From an uncultured Oscillibacter sp. (lineage in GTDB: Bacteria; Bacillota; Clostridia; Oscillospirales; Oscillospiraceae), in the NCBI GenBank assembly GCA_910576845.1, contig CAJTJA010000007.1:4928-68927 (forward strand): DNA of 64,000 bases, written 5' to 3'. Shown here piece after piece: positions 24,625 to 32,570 of this stretch (position 1 is the stretch's first letter; each line of letters begins with the position of its first letter). Made by a program: the position numbers and the translations under genes. The notes under the pieces were generated by a model. That model was not told the origin of the DNA. It saw only the letters and a list, made by a program, of their open reading frames with translations, and did no database searches.

Positions 24625-25705
24625 ATTTGGAAACCTCTTGCGTGTCAGCATCTTCGGCCAATCCCACGGAAAGGCTGTCGGCGTAGTGATAGACGGCCTT
24701 CCCGCTGGGGAGGAAATCGATCCGGCGGAGCTCCAGCGCTTTCTGGACCGCCGAAAGCCGGGGACCAGCCCCCTCTCCACTGCCAGGCGCGAGACGGACG
24801 TCCCGGAATTTCTCTCCGGCCTGGAGAATGGCCGGACCTGCGGCGCGCCCCTGTGCGCCGTCATTCAAAACGTGGATCAGCATTCCAAGGACTATGGGGA
24901 GCTCCGGGATAAGCCCCGGCCCGGCCACGCGGACTACACCGCCTGGACCAAGTGGAGCGGGCATGCCGACATGCGGGGCGGCGGGCACTTCTCCGGGCGG
25001 CTGACGGCCCCCCTGTGCGTGGCAGGGGGTATCGCCAAGCAGATATTATCCCGGCGCGGCATCCATGTGGGGGCTCATCTGGTCTCCGCCGGCGGGGTCC
25101 GGGATATCTCCTTTCCTCTGCATCCCACAGCGCAGCTCTTCGCGGAGCTTGCGGCCAAGCCCTTCCCCGTTCTGGACGAAAAGGCGGGAGAGGAGATGCG
25201 CGCCGCCATTCTGGCGGCGAAGCAGGACCTGGACAGCGTGGGGGGCGTAATTGAATGTGCTGCCGTGGGCCTTCCCGCCGGACTGGGGGACCCCATGTTC
25301 GGCGGCGTTGAGAACCGCTTGGCGGCGGTCCTCTTCGGCATCCCGGCCGTGAAGGGCCTGGAGTTCGGCGAAGGTTTTCGGGCCGCGGAGCTCCGGGGCT
25401 CAGAGAACAACGACCCCTTTATGATGGAGGACGGCCAGGTCCGGACCCGGACGAACCACGCCGGGGGTATCCTGGGAGGCATCACTACAGGGATGCCCCT
25501 GGTTCTCCGGGCGGTGGTGAAGCCCACGCCGTCCATCGGTCGGCCCCAGGAGACAGTCCACCTCTCCAGCGGGGAAACTGCGGAACTGACGATTCATGGG
25601 CGGCATGACCCCTGCATCGCCCACCGGGCCGTTCCGGTGGTAGAGGCGGTGACTGCCGCGGTGCTTTTAGATTTACTTTTGGAGGGTAATCATGGAACTT
25701 TCTGA
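24614..25705 (+). CDS. aroC: Chorismate synthase
   Basis: AroC eliminates phosphate from EPSP to form chorismate and needs reduced FMN. The 363-residue protein opens SSEFGNLLRVSIFGQSHGKA and has the signatures GHADYTAWTKW, RGGGHFSGRLTAPLCVAGG and TRTNHAGGILGGITTGMPL. ATG 24614 has GGAGGTGCGG just upstream. Its end overlaps pheA by 14 bases. Confidence 0.97.
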   Translation: MSSEFGNLLRVSIFGQSHGKAVGVVIDGLPAGEEIDPAELQRFLDRRKPGTSPLSTARRETDVPEFLSGLENGRTCGAPLCAVIQNVDQHSKDYGELRDKPRPGHADYTAWTKWSGHADMRGGGHFSGRLTAPLCVAGGIAKQILSRRGIHVGAHLVSAGGVRDISFPLHPTAQLFAELAAKPFPVLDEKAGEEMRAAILAAKQDLDSVGGVIECAAVGLPAGLGDPMFGGVENRLAAVLFGIPAVKGLEFGEGFRAAELRGSENNDPFMMEDGQVRTRTNHAGGILGGITTGMPLVLRAVVKPTPSIGRPQETVHLSSGETAELTIHGRHDPCIAHRAVPVVEAVTAAVLLDLLLEGNHGTF

Positions 25706-26828
25706 TATCCGCGCCAAAATTGACGCCGTTGACGACCAACTGCTAAGCCTCTTCCTCCAGCGTATGGACCTGGCGGAGGAGGTAGCCGCCTACAAGAACG
25801 AGCACCATCTCCCCATCCTGAACAAGCAGCGGGAGCGGGCGGTGCTTGCCAAGGTGACGGAGCGGGCAGGCGCCCGGGAGCGCTACGCCTACCACCTCTT
25901 CTCTACCCTCTTCGAGCTGGCACGCTCCCGGCAAGCAGAGCTGATCAACGCCCCCACCAAGGTGGGGGACCAGGTTATCGCCTCTCTGAATGCCGGAGAC
26001 CAGCTCTTCCCCCAGACGGGTCTGGTCGCCTGCCAAGGTGTGGAGGGCGGAAACTCCCAGACGGCCTGTGACCGCATCTTCCCCCGAGGAAACATTATGT
26101 ATGTCAAGACCTTCGACGCCGTGGCCACCGCAGTAGAAGCAGGATTCTGCAAGTTCGGCGTACTGCCCATCGAGAACAGCTCCAACGGCTCTGTCCGGGC
26201 GGTATATGAGCTTTTGCAGGAGCATAAGCTCTCCATCGTCCGCTCTACCCGCCTGTGCATCCGGCACGAGCTGCTGGCCCTCCCCGGGGTAAAGATGGAG
26301 GACGTGACGGAAATCTACTCTCACCAGCAGGCTATTGGCCAGTGCAGCCGCTTCCTGGAGGGGCTCAAAGGCGTGAAGGTGATTCCCTGCGATAACACCG
26401 CCGCCGCCGCCAAGCTGGTGGCGGAGTCCGGGAACCGCCATGCAGCCGCAATCTCCTCCCACCCCTGCGCGGCGCTGTACGGGTTGGAGTGCCTGAACAG
26501 CCATATCCAGAACAGTGACAACAACTACACCCGCTTCATCTGTGTAGCCAAGGACCCCGTCATCTATGCCGGAGCCAGTCGGGTCAGCCTGATCATCGCC
26601 TTCGAAAATAAACCCGGCGCCCTATATGAGATGCTCTCCAAGCTGGCAGCCCTGGATATCAACATGACAAAACTGGAGTCCTGTCCTGTAGTGGGGAGCG
26701 ACTTCGAATTTGTCTTCTTCATCGAGCTGGAGGCGGACTGCCGGGACTCCGGCGTCCTGGCTATGCTGGAGGAGCTGGAGCGCAGCTGCGCCCAGTTCCA
26801 GTTCCTGGGGAACTACGCGGAAGTGTGA
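25692..26828 (+). CDS. pheA: Bifunctional chorismate mutase/prephenate dehydratase
   Basis: This 378-residue P-protein has an AroQ-type chorismate mutase domain (about 1-88, LSDIRAKIDAVDDQLLSLFL), a prephenate dehydratase domain (about 108-280, CQGVEGGNSQTACDRIFP and FGVLPIENSSNGSVRAVYELL), and an ACT domain (about 297-378, SLIIAFENKPGALYEMLSKL) that usually binds Phe for feedback. It converts chorismate to phenylpyruvate. ATG 25692 follows TTTTGGAGGG. Confidence 0.96.
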   Translation: MELSDIRAKIDAVDDQLLSLFLQRMDLAEEVAAYKNEHHLPILNKQRERAVLAKVTERAGARERYAYHLFSTLFELARSRQAELINAPTKVGDQVIASLNAGDQLFPQTGLVACQGVEGGNSQTACDRIFPRGNIMYVKTFDAVATAVEAGFCKFGVLPIENSSNGSVRAVYELLQEHKLSIVRSTRLCIRHELLALPGVKMEDVTEIYSHQQAIGQCSRFLEGLKGVKVIPCDNTAAAAKLVAESGNRHAAAISSHPCAALYGLECLNSHIQNSDNNYTRFICVAKDPVIYAGASRVSLIIAFENKPGALYEMLSKLAALDINMTKLESCPVVGSDFEFVFFIELEADCRDSGVLAMLEELERSCAQFQFLGNYAEV

Positions 26829-26832
26829 GGCC

Positions 26833-28116
26833 ATGGAGAAGATTTACGGCCTTCTGGGCCGGAAGCTGGGGCACAGCTGGTCCGTGCCCATTCACCAGGC
26901 CTTGGGCTGCGCGGGCTACCGCCTCATCGAGCTGGAGCCGGAGGAGCTTGGGAACTTTCTCCGCCGGAAGGATATCGGAGGGCTGAACGTCACGATTCCC
27001 TACAAGCGGGACGTGATAAAATTCTGCGACATGCTGGACCCGGCGGCAGAGGCCATCGGCAGCGTGAACACTCTGGTTCGCCAGGCGGAGAAGCTGGTGG
27101 GATGCAACACGGACATAGACGGGTTTCTCTACATGCTCCGCCGGGCGGGGATTTCCCTCACGGGGAAAAAGGTAGTGATCTTAGGAAGCGGCGGGGCCTC
27201 TCTCACCGCACAGACGGCGGCAAGACGGGAAGGAGCCCGAGAGATCGTGGTGGTCTCCCGCTCCGGGCCGGACAATTATGAGAATCTTCCGGAACGGCAT
27301 GCCGACGCGGAAGCCTTAGTCAACACCACTCCCGTGGGCATGTGGCCCAAGCTGGAGGGACAGCCCGTGGACCTGCGGCTCCTGCCCAATGTCACGGCGG
27401 TGGCAGACCTGATTTACAACCCAGGGCGAACGAATCTTCTGCTGCAGGCGGAGGAATTGACCCGGACACGAAAACCCTGGAACTGGGAAATGGGAGACCC
27501 GGCTCCCCGTTCTATCCGCTGTACCGGGGGCCTTTCCATGCTGGTTCACCAGGCGAAGCGGGCAGAGGAGCTGTTTTTTAACTGCTCCATCCCCGACGGT
27601 AAGACAGAGGAAATTACCACCCGGCTCCGGCGGGAGATGACGAACATCGTCCTCGTGGGCATGCCCGGAAGCGGCAAGACCACCGTGGGTCAGGCCCTGG
27701 CAAAGCTCTCCGGCAAACCCTTCACCGACCTGGACGGCGAAATCATCCGCCGATCCGGAAAACCCATCCCGGACATCTTCGCCCAGGAGGGCGAAGGGGT
27801 CTTTCGGACCCTGGAGCATCAGGTCCTGGAGGAAGCCTGCACCAAGAGCAACCAAATCATTGCCACCGGCGGCGGAGCCGTCCTTTGGTCCGAGAACCGC
27901 GCCGCCATGCGCCGCACGGGACGGGTATATCGGCTCCGACGGAAACTGGAGGACCTGCCCACCGAGGGCCGTCCCCTGTCTCAGGCGGGAAAGCTGGAGG
28001 AAATGGAGCGCCTCCGGGAGCCGCTGTACAGCGCGGCGGCGGACTTTTCCGTCCTCAACGAGACCAGCCCGGAAGAAACCGCATCTGAAATTTGGAGGGA
28101 TTTTTGTGAACAGTAA
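26833..28116 (+). CDS. Fused shikimate dehydrogenase-shikimate kinase
   Basis: This 427-residue fusion has an AroE part (1 to about 250) and an AroK part (about 269-427). AroE shows LGHSWSVPIHQ, the catalytic Lys58 in NVTIPYK, Asp94/96 in NTDIDGF, the Rossmann motif VVILGSGGASL and the GLSMLVHQAKRAEELF end. AroK has the Walker A GMPGSGKT (276-283), FTDLDGEI, FRTLEHQVL and IATGGGAVL. The two reduce dehydroshikimate and phosphorylate shikimate in sequence. Between LLLQAEEL and GLSML there are about 20 extra residues (TRTRKPWNWEMGDPAPRSIR) not usual in AroE; compensating frameshifts cannot be excluded. ATG 26833 starts four bases after pheA. Confidence 0.93.
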   Translation: MEKIYGLLGRKLGHSWSVPIHQALGCAGYRLIELEPEELGNFLRRKDIGGLNVTIPYKRDVIKFCDMLDPAAEAIGSVNTLVRQAEKLVGCNTDIDGFLYMLRRAGISLTGKKVVILGSGGASLTAQTAARREGAREIVVVSRSGPDNYENLPERHADAEALVNTTPVGMWPKLEGQPVDLRLLPNVTAVADLIYNPGRTNLLLQAEELTRTRKPWNWEMGDPAPRSIRCTGGLSMLVHQAKRAEELFFNCSIPDGKTEEITTRLRREMTNIVLVGMPGSGKTTVGQALAKLSGKPFTDLDGEIIRRSGKPIPDIFAQEGEGVFRTLEHQVLEEACTKSNQIIATGGGAVLWSENRAAMRRTGRVYRLRRKLEDLPTEGRPLSQAGKLEEMERLREPLYSAAADFSVLNETSPEETASEIWRDFCEQ

Positions 28117-28546
28117 AAAAACCATTCTGATAATCAACGGGCCCAACATGAACCTGCTGGGCATCCGCCAACCGGAAATCTACGGCAGCACAGACTATGT
28201 GGACCTCGAGAACCTGATTGCCGCCGAGGCAGAACAGCTGGGGGTCTCTGTCTCCCTCTTCCAGTCCAACCACGAGGGGGACCTGGTAGACGCCATTCAG
28301 CAGGCTTACTTTGATAAGGTGGACGGCATTGTCATTAACCCTGGGGCCTACACCCACACCAGCATTGCCCTGCTGGACGCGGTGAAGGCTGTGGGCATTC
28401 CCACAGTGGAAGTCCACATTTCCGACCCCGATACCCGGGAGGAATTCCGCCATGTGTCTTATATCCGTGACGCCTGTGTGGGCAGCATCCGAGGCCACGG
28501 TGTTCAGGGCTATCTGGAGGCTCTGCATCTTTTGGCAGAGCAGTAA
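28106..28546 (+). CDS. aroQ: Type II 3-dehydroquinate dehydratase
   Basis: AroQ removes water from 3-dehydroquinate to give 3-dehydroshikimate. The 146-residue dodecamer-type enzyme shows IINGPNMNLLGIRQPEIYG with the catalytic Tyr, FQSNHEGDLVDAI, VINPGAYTHTSIAL and EVHISDPDTREEFRHVSYI. GTG 28106 is chosen because TTGGAGGG lies just upstream inside the end of the fused gene. It is the last operon gene and is followed by a strong terminator. Confidence 0.96.
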   Translation: MNSKKTILIINGPNMNLLGIRQPEIYGSTDYVDLENLIAAEAEQLGVSVSLFQSNHEGDLVDAIQQAYFDKVDGIVINPGAYTHTSIALLDAVKAVGIPTVEVHISDPDTREEFRHVSYIRDACVGSIRGHGVQGYLEALHLLAEQ

Positions 28547-28550
28547 AAAA

Positions 28551-28587
28551 GCAGAGCTCAGCCGCAAAACGGCTGAGCTCTGTTTCT
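28551..28587 (+). terminator. Terminator of the aromatic operon
   Basis: GCAGAGCTCAGCCG and CGGCTGAGCTCTG form a 13-pair stem with a short A-rich loop, followed by TTTCTG. It also separates the convergent Cys-rich gene. Confidence 0.92.
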
Positions 28588-28593
28588 GTCCGC

Positions 28594-28935
28594 TTACCCC
28601 TTGCAGCCGCAGGAGGAGCAGGGGCCGCAGGGTCCGCCCTCCGCACAGGAGATGGTGGGGTCGCCAGTATTCATACTGACATCATAACGCACAGGAATGG
28701 TGACACAGACCCGCTGTGTAACCGTGATCGTGCTGGATGTTCCGCAGGGGTCGGTGACACAGTTCACCACCGGCATACCCTGGCAAGACACGGTTACGGT
28801 GCCTAAGGACGCGGTGGGAACCAATGTCACAGGAGCGGTGACATCAACGCACTGTGTAACAATTTTATTGCAGCCGCTGTCATCTCCCGGGCAGGGGAGA
28901 ATAGCCGCGTGCTCATATGCCTCATTGATACGCAA
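28594..28935 (-). CDS. Cysteine-rich protein, possible spore or surface structural protein
   Basis: This 113-residue protein has about a dozen Cys, two beta-rich stretches that look like an internal repeat (KIVTQCVDVTAPVTLVP and TITVTQRVCVTIPVRYDV), and a tail rich in Cys and Gly (CGPCSSCGCKG). No signal peptide is seen. Such Thr/Val/Cys patterns occur in clostridial spore-coat or appendage-like proteins, but I do not recognise a named family. The start is TTG 28935 behind GAGGGAT; no ATG fits. It converges on the aromatic operon. Confidence 0.65.
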   Translation of the reverse strand: MRINEAYEHAAILPCPGDDSGCNKIVTQCVDVTAPVTLVPTASLGTVTVSCQGMPVVNCVTDPCGTSSTITVTQRVCVTIPVRYDVSMNTGDPTISCAEGGPCGPCSSCGCKG

Positions 28936-29191
28936 AACGAATCCCTCGTTTCCTGGAAATTGTATCCGGCCTCCCGGATACCTGCTTCATCCTATGCGGA
29001 ACGGTTGTCTGTGGTTTGCTTTTTTTGAGCGGTTCTCGAAAACAACGAGAAGAAAAGGGATGAGGACAAGGGCCGCAGAATAAGGCGGAGAACTTAGGCA
29101 GGCCGGCGCCCATCAAAAACGGCAGCGCAGCTGCATAATTCCCGAACCGCTGAACTTTTCTCAGTATTTTGAAAAGTGCGCTAAAATGAGC
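28936..29191. other. Intergenic stretch without a recognised gene
   Basis: It holds a small hairpin TTCTCG/CGAGAA (about 29034-29052) and otherwise nothing I can support. ORFs here are shadows or lack ribosome sites. Confidence 0.4.
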
Positions 29192-29220
29192 TTTCGCTTT
29201 CGAGCAGACCGTGTTATACT
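29192..29220 (+). promoter_or_regulatory. Extended -10 promoter before the second MATE gene
   Basis: TGTTATACT (TATACT 29215-29220) is an extended -10 with a weak TTTCGC 17 bases upstream. The -10 abuts a repeat element, so that element would lie in the transcript leader. Confidence 0.45.
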
Positions 29221-29382
29221 AGGGTTTGTTTAATAAATGTGAACGCACCCAAACGGCAGTTCTTTTACCTCCATATCTCCCCCAGTTTTTTGAAGCCCAT
29301 CCGGGATTCCTGCGAAAAACTGTATTTGTCCGGCACAAAATCCCCCGCCGCCGGGTATATTTCCATTTTCCAAACAGGGCCT
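29220..29382. repeat. Decayed TAGGCC-type inverted-repeat element
   Basis: The left end TAGGGTTTGTTTAATAAATG and following ACGCACCCAAACGGC align with the 54992 copy, and the right end TTTTCCAAACAGGGCCTG matches its terminal repeat. The length of about 163 bp also agrees. The interior is diverged, suggesting an old insertion in the leader of the MATE gene. Confidence 0.65.
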
Positions 29383-29422
29383 GATAAAAAAGAGAAAAGA
29401 CAGAGAAAGGCGGAACCTCCCC

Positions 29423-30793
29423 ATGGAAGACAGAATGGACGAAAAGCAGGAGCTAAAATTTCACCAAATGACCGAAACCCCCGTCAGCCGCCTGATCTGC
29501 CGTTTGGCTTTACCCTGCATTATCAGCATGCTGGTGACATCTTTTTACAATATGGCCGACACTTTTTTTGTCGGCATGCTAAAGAGCAACAGCGCCACAG
29601 GAGCCGTGGGCGTTGTTTTCTCCCTTATGGCCATTATTCAGGCTGTCGGCTTCTTTTTTGGCCATGGCAGCGGGAACTTCATCTCCCGGGAACTTGGGAA
29701 GCAGAATTACCAGGAAGCCTCCAACATGGCCTCCACAGGCTTTTTTTCCGCTTTGGCGGCAGGAGTGCTGATCTGCGTCCTGGGTCAAATCTTTCTCCAG
29801 CCCCTGGCCATGCTCCTGGGCTCCACCAATACCATTCTGCCTTATACCAAAGCTTATCTCCAAGTCATTCTTTTGGGCGCCCCTTGGATGACATCCTCTC
29901 TGGTGCTGAACAACCAGCTTCGTTATCAGGGCAGCGCCGCTTACGCCATGGTCGGCATTACCAGCGGAGCGGTGCTGAATATTCTCCTGGACCCGCTGTT
30001 GATCTTCACCTTCGGTCTGGGTGTAGCCGGAGCGGCCTGGGCCACCATTGTCAGCCAATTTATCAGCTTCTGTCTGCTCCTTTCGGGCTGCGCCCGCGGC
30101 GGAAACCTTCGCATCCATATTTCCCACCTTCAGCTGAAGCTGCCCTATTACATTCAAATTATCCGGGGCGGGCTGCCCTCCCTGGCGAGACAGGGTCTGG
30201 CCAGTGTGGCCACCATCTGTCTGAACCGGGCCGCCGGGCCTTACGGTGACGCCGCCATTGCTGCCATGGGCGTAGTTCAGCGGATTATGATGTTTGGCGG
30301 TTCCGCCATGATTGGTTTCGGACAGGGCTTCCAGCCCGTCTGTGGCTTTAACTATGGCGCAAAGCTTTACCACCGGGTAAAAGAGGGCTTTTGGTTCTGC
30401 GTAAAAGCCTCCACTTTGTTCCTTCTGGCGGTAAGCAGCTTGGGCCTTCTCTTTGCCCCCCAGCTCATCGCCCTCTTCCGGGATGACCCGGATGTCGTGC
30501 TCATCGGTTCCTCCGCCCTGCGCTTCCAGTGTGTGACGCTGTGCCTCTCAGGCTGGATCGTCATGAGCAACATGATGCTGCAAACCATAGGGAAGACCGC
30601 TGGAGCCACTTTCCTGGCTATGTCCCGGCAGGGGGTGTTTTTCATCCCCTTGGTCTATATTCTCTCCGTCACCCTGGGGCTTCTGGGTGTGGAGCTGACC
30701 CAGGCGGCCTCAGACGTACTGACCCTGCTCTGCGCAGTTCCTATTCAGCTTCGGGCCCTGCGGGAACTGGACTCTTTGGCGCGTCAGCAGTAA
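29423..30793 (+). CDS. MATE family efflux transporter
   Basis: This 456-residue exporter of the MepA-like MATE branch has twelve predicted helices. It shows RLICRLALPCIISMLVTSFYNMADTFFVG, the paired signature LVLNNQLRYQGSAAYAMVG with GAVLNILLDPLLIF, and GFGQGFQPVCGFNYGAK in the second half. It would export cationic drugs or metabolites by Na+ or H+ antiport. It is unrelated in detail to the exporter at 846-2141. ATG 29423 follows AGAAAGGCGG. The gene is monocistronic with a terminator directly after. Confidence 0.95.
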   Translation: MEDRMDEKQELKFHQMTETPVSRLICRLALPCIISMLVTSFYNMADTFFVGMLKSNSATGAVGVVFSLMAIIQAVGFFFGHGSGNFISRELGKQNYQEASNMASTGFFSALAAGVLICVLGQIFLQPLAMLLGSTNTILPYTKAYLQVILLGAPWMTSSLVLNNQLRYQGSAAYAMVGITSGAVLNILLDPLLIFTFGLGVAGAAWATIVSQFISFCLLLSGCARGGNLRIHISHLQLKLPYYIQIIRGGLPSLARQGLASVATICLNRAAGPYGDAAIAAMGVVQRIMMFGGSAMIGFGQGFQPVCGFNYGAKLYHRVKEGFWFCVKASTLFLLAVSSLGLLFAPQLIALFRDDPDVVLIGSSALRFQCVTLCLSGWIVMSNMMLQTIGKTAGATFLAMSRQGVFFIPLVYILSVTLGLLGVELTQAASDVLTLLCAVPIQLRALRELDSLARQQ

Positions 30794-30795
30794 AT

Positions 30796-30839
30796 AAAAA
30801 AGGCGGTCCCTCCGGCTTTACCGGAAGGGCCGCCTTTTG
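30796..30839. terminator. Bidirectional terminator
   Basis: AAAAAAGGCGGTCCCTCCGG pairs with CCGGAAGGGCCGCCTTTT between convergent genes; A and T runs flank both sides. Confidence 0.9.
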
Positions 30840-30850
30840 TCCCTGGTTTT

Positions 30851-31873
30851 TTAATATCCAAAAATCATTTTCCTATGGATCTCTGCCAGTGAATGGGCCC
30901 CGCACATGGCCATAGTATCCGCCAGCTCAGCCCGGAGCTTGTCCGCATACGCCTTCACTCCCTCGGCTCCGCCGCCATAGACCATATTTACGAAAGGCCG
31001 TCCGATCAGTACGGCATCAGCCCCCAGCGCCAAGGCCTTGAATACATCCATCCCGGAACGTATACCGCCGTCTACCAGAACCGCCATTTTCCCGCCCACA
31101 GCGTCCGCAATGGCAGGAAGAACCTCCGCGGTAGAGGGGCACTGGTCCAGCACCCGGCCTCCGTGGTTGCTGACCACAATACCCGCAGCGCCCGCCTCCA
31201 GAGCCTTTTCCGCGCCCCGGACGGTCATAATCCCTTTCAAAATAAACGGAGTTCCCTCCGCCATAGCGACAATCTCCTTCAGCTCCGCCACGGTCTTGCT
31301 GCCCGCGGGGGGCTGAAGGTTTTTCAGGAAGGGCAGGCCCGCCGCATCAATATCCATGGCAATGGCAAAAGGCTTTGCCGCTTTGACCAGCTCCAGCTTC
31401 TCCCGAATGGTCTCGATGTTCCAGGGCTTAATCGTGGGTACGCCCCGTCCGTTTTGTTTTTTCAGCGCCTCCGCAGCCGCCTCCATAACCGCCGGATTGG
31501 TTCCATCTCCGGTAAAGGCGGCAATACCCGCTTGGGCACAGGCCGCGACCAGAATATCATTATAGGTCAAATCGTCGTATTTGTCGCCGTAGTGAAGCTG
31601 CATGGCTCCCACGGGAGCGGCAAAGACCGGAATATCCACCTTCTGGCCAAAGAGGGCAAACGCGGTATCTACAGGCTTGTTTTCGCAGATGGTATCCATG
31701 TTGACGCAGAGCTCCTGCCACTTCTGATAGTTGCGGATAAAACCGGTGCCAATGCCCTTGGCGCCAGGACCGGGCATGGTGTTTTTGCAGGCCAGACCGT
31801 TGCAGGTGGGGCAGGATTTGCAGTAGGGGCCCATACAGGTACGGGCACTCTCCAAAACTTCCTGATATGTCAT
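30851..31873 (-). CDS. FMN-dependent alpha-hydroxy-acid oxidizing protein
   Basis: This 340-residue TIM-barrel flavoprotein is of the lactate-oxidase/glycolate-oxidase family. It shows PVFAAPVGAMQL, FILKGIMTVRGAEKALEAGA, the catalytic VSNHGGRVLDQCP segment, VLVDGGIRSGMDVFKALALGAD and IGRPFVNM. The N-terminus carries four cysteines (CMGPYCKSCPTCNGLACKN), a feature of the clostridial version and possibly a metal or redox site. The start at 31873 has GGAGGAATTCGAC directly upstream; a longer reading lacks one. The substrate is unknown, and in an anaerobe it may be a dehydrogenase. Confidence 0.88.
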   Translation of the reverse strand: MTYQEVLESARTCMGPYCKSCPTCNGLACKNTMPGPGAKGIGTGFIRNYQKWQELCVNMDTICENKPVDTAFALFGQKVDIPVFAAPVGAMQLHYGDKYDDLTYNDILVAACAQAGIAAFTGDGTNPAVMEAAAEALKKQNGRGVPTIKPWNIETIREKLELVKAAKPFAIAMDIDAAGLPFLKNLQPPAGSKTVAELKEIVAMAEGTPFILKGIMTVRGAEKALEAGAAGIVVSNHGGRVLDQCPSTAEVLPAIADAVGGKMAVLVDGGIRSGMDVFKALALGADAVLIGRPFVNMVYGGGAEGVKAYADKLRAELADTMAMCGAHSLAEIHRKMIFGY

Positions 31874-31966
31874 GTCGAATTCCTCCAGATATGTGAATTT
31901 TTTCAGTCCGTGCTTTGTAAGTTGATTGTACAGGAAACACAAGGGAAAGGCAAGGGGGACCAGCAT

Positions 31967-32332
31967 TTAAAACTGGAGAAACCCATCCTCATCCGCATAA
32001 TAGTTCAGTGCCCTGAGCAGGTCCTCCTCCGTGGCGCACCGCTTCTGGTCCAGGACAGCGGCCACTACATCCTCCAATGTCTCCGGCATCAGCTCGCAGT
32101 ACATGCCGTGCTCTTCGGCAAAGGAGGGAAATATCTCCACACCCCTTTCATCATCATAATCCGGGCGGGCCGAGATGCAGCAGGGGGTATCCAGGCGGAA
32201 TTCGCCGTCCTCCCCGGCGGTATAGATAAACCAGTCCTCACTGCTGCAAAACGCATCCCCGCCCCTTTTCAGATAGATGTCCCGCAAGTACCGAATAACG
32301 GCTCCAATGGTGCTCATGGTATTCAATTTCAT
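31967..32332 (-). CDS. Conserved hypothetical protein
   Basis: This 121-residue soluble acidic protein (MSTIGAVIRYLRDIYLKRGG, CISARPDYDDERGVEIFP, LEDVVAAVLDQK) has no membrane segment or catalytic motif I recognise. The start at 32332 has AGGAGGAGAGCGTT upstream. It lies 93 bases upstream of the hydroxy-acid oxidase gene on the same strand and may be co-transcribed. Confidence 0.7.
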   Translation of the reverse strand: MKLNTMSTIGAVIRYLRDIYLKRGGDAFCSSEDWFIYTAGEDGEFRLDTPCCISARPDYDDERGVEIFPSFAEEHGMYCELMPETLEDVVAAVLDQKRCATEEDLLRALNYYADEDGFLQF

Positions 32333-32395
32333 AACGCTCTCCTCCTATTGGGAACAACCCGGTGCTGCTTTTCATAGAATACGACTGGTGATAGC

Positions 32396-32569
32396 ATGAG
32401 AAATCCGAACTGCGACCCCCTGGCCCTGACCACTGCGGTGAACTCCCTGGCGGTAGCCATTGCCAATCAGCTGGACGACGATCATCTGGGGCTGGTTGGC
32501 GCAATTTTGACCCAGCTGGGCGATACTCTGGAAACCATCGCGGCCCAGCGGGAAATCTGTTCCCGCTGA
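32396..32569 (+). CDS. Small conserved protein, DUF6774-like
   Basis: This 57-residue protein (MRNPNCDPLALTTAVNSLAV, LTQLGDTLETIAAQREICSR) resembles a family of 50-60-residue clostridial proteins, the DUF6774 style. They have an N-terminal Cys, an alanine-rich helix and the LGDTLxTIxAQRE ending. The ribosome site is weak (GGTGAT). It is divergent from the hypothetical gene at 32332 and converges on the GT-CsaB gene. The role is unknown. Confidence 0.65.
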   Translation: MRNPNCDPLALTTAVNSLAVAIANQLDDDHLGLVGAILTQLGDTLETIAAQREICSR

Positions 32570-32570
32570 C

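Noticed and set aside
30893..32377. A 494-codon plus-strand ORF opposite the hydroxy-acid oxidase
   Set aside because: It is an antisense shadow; the minus-strand gene has clear FMN-oxidase motifs.
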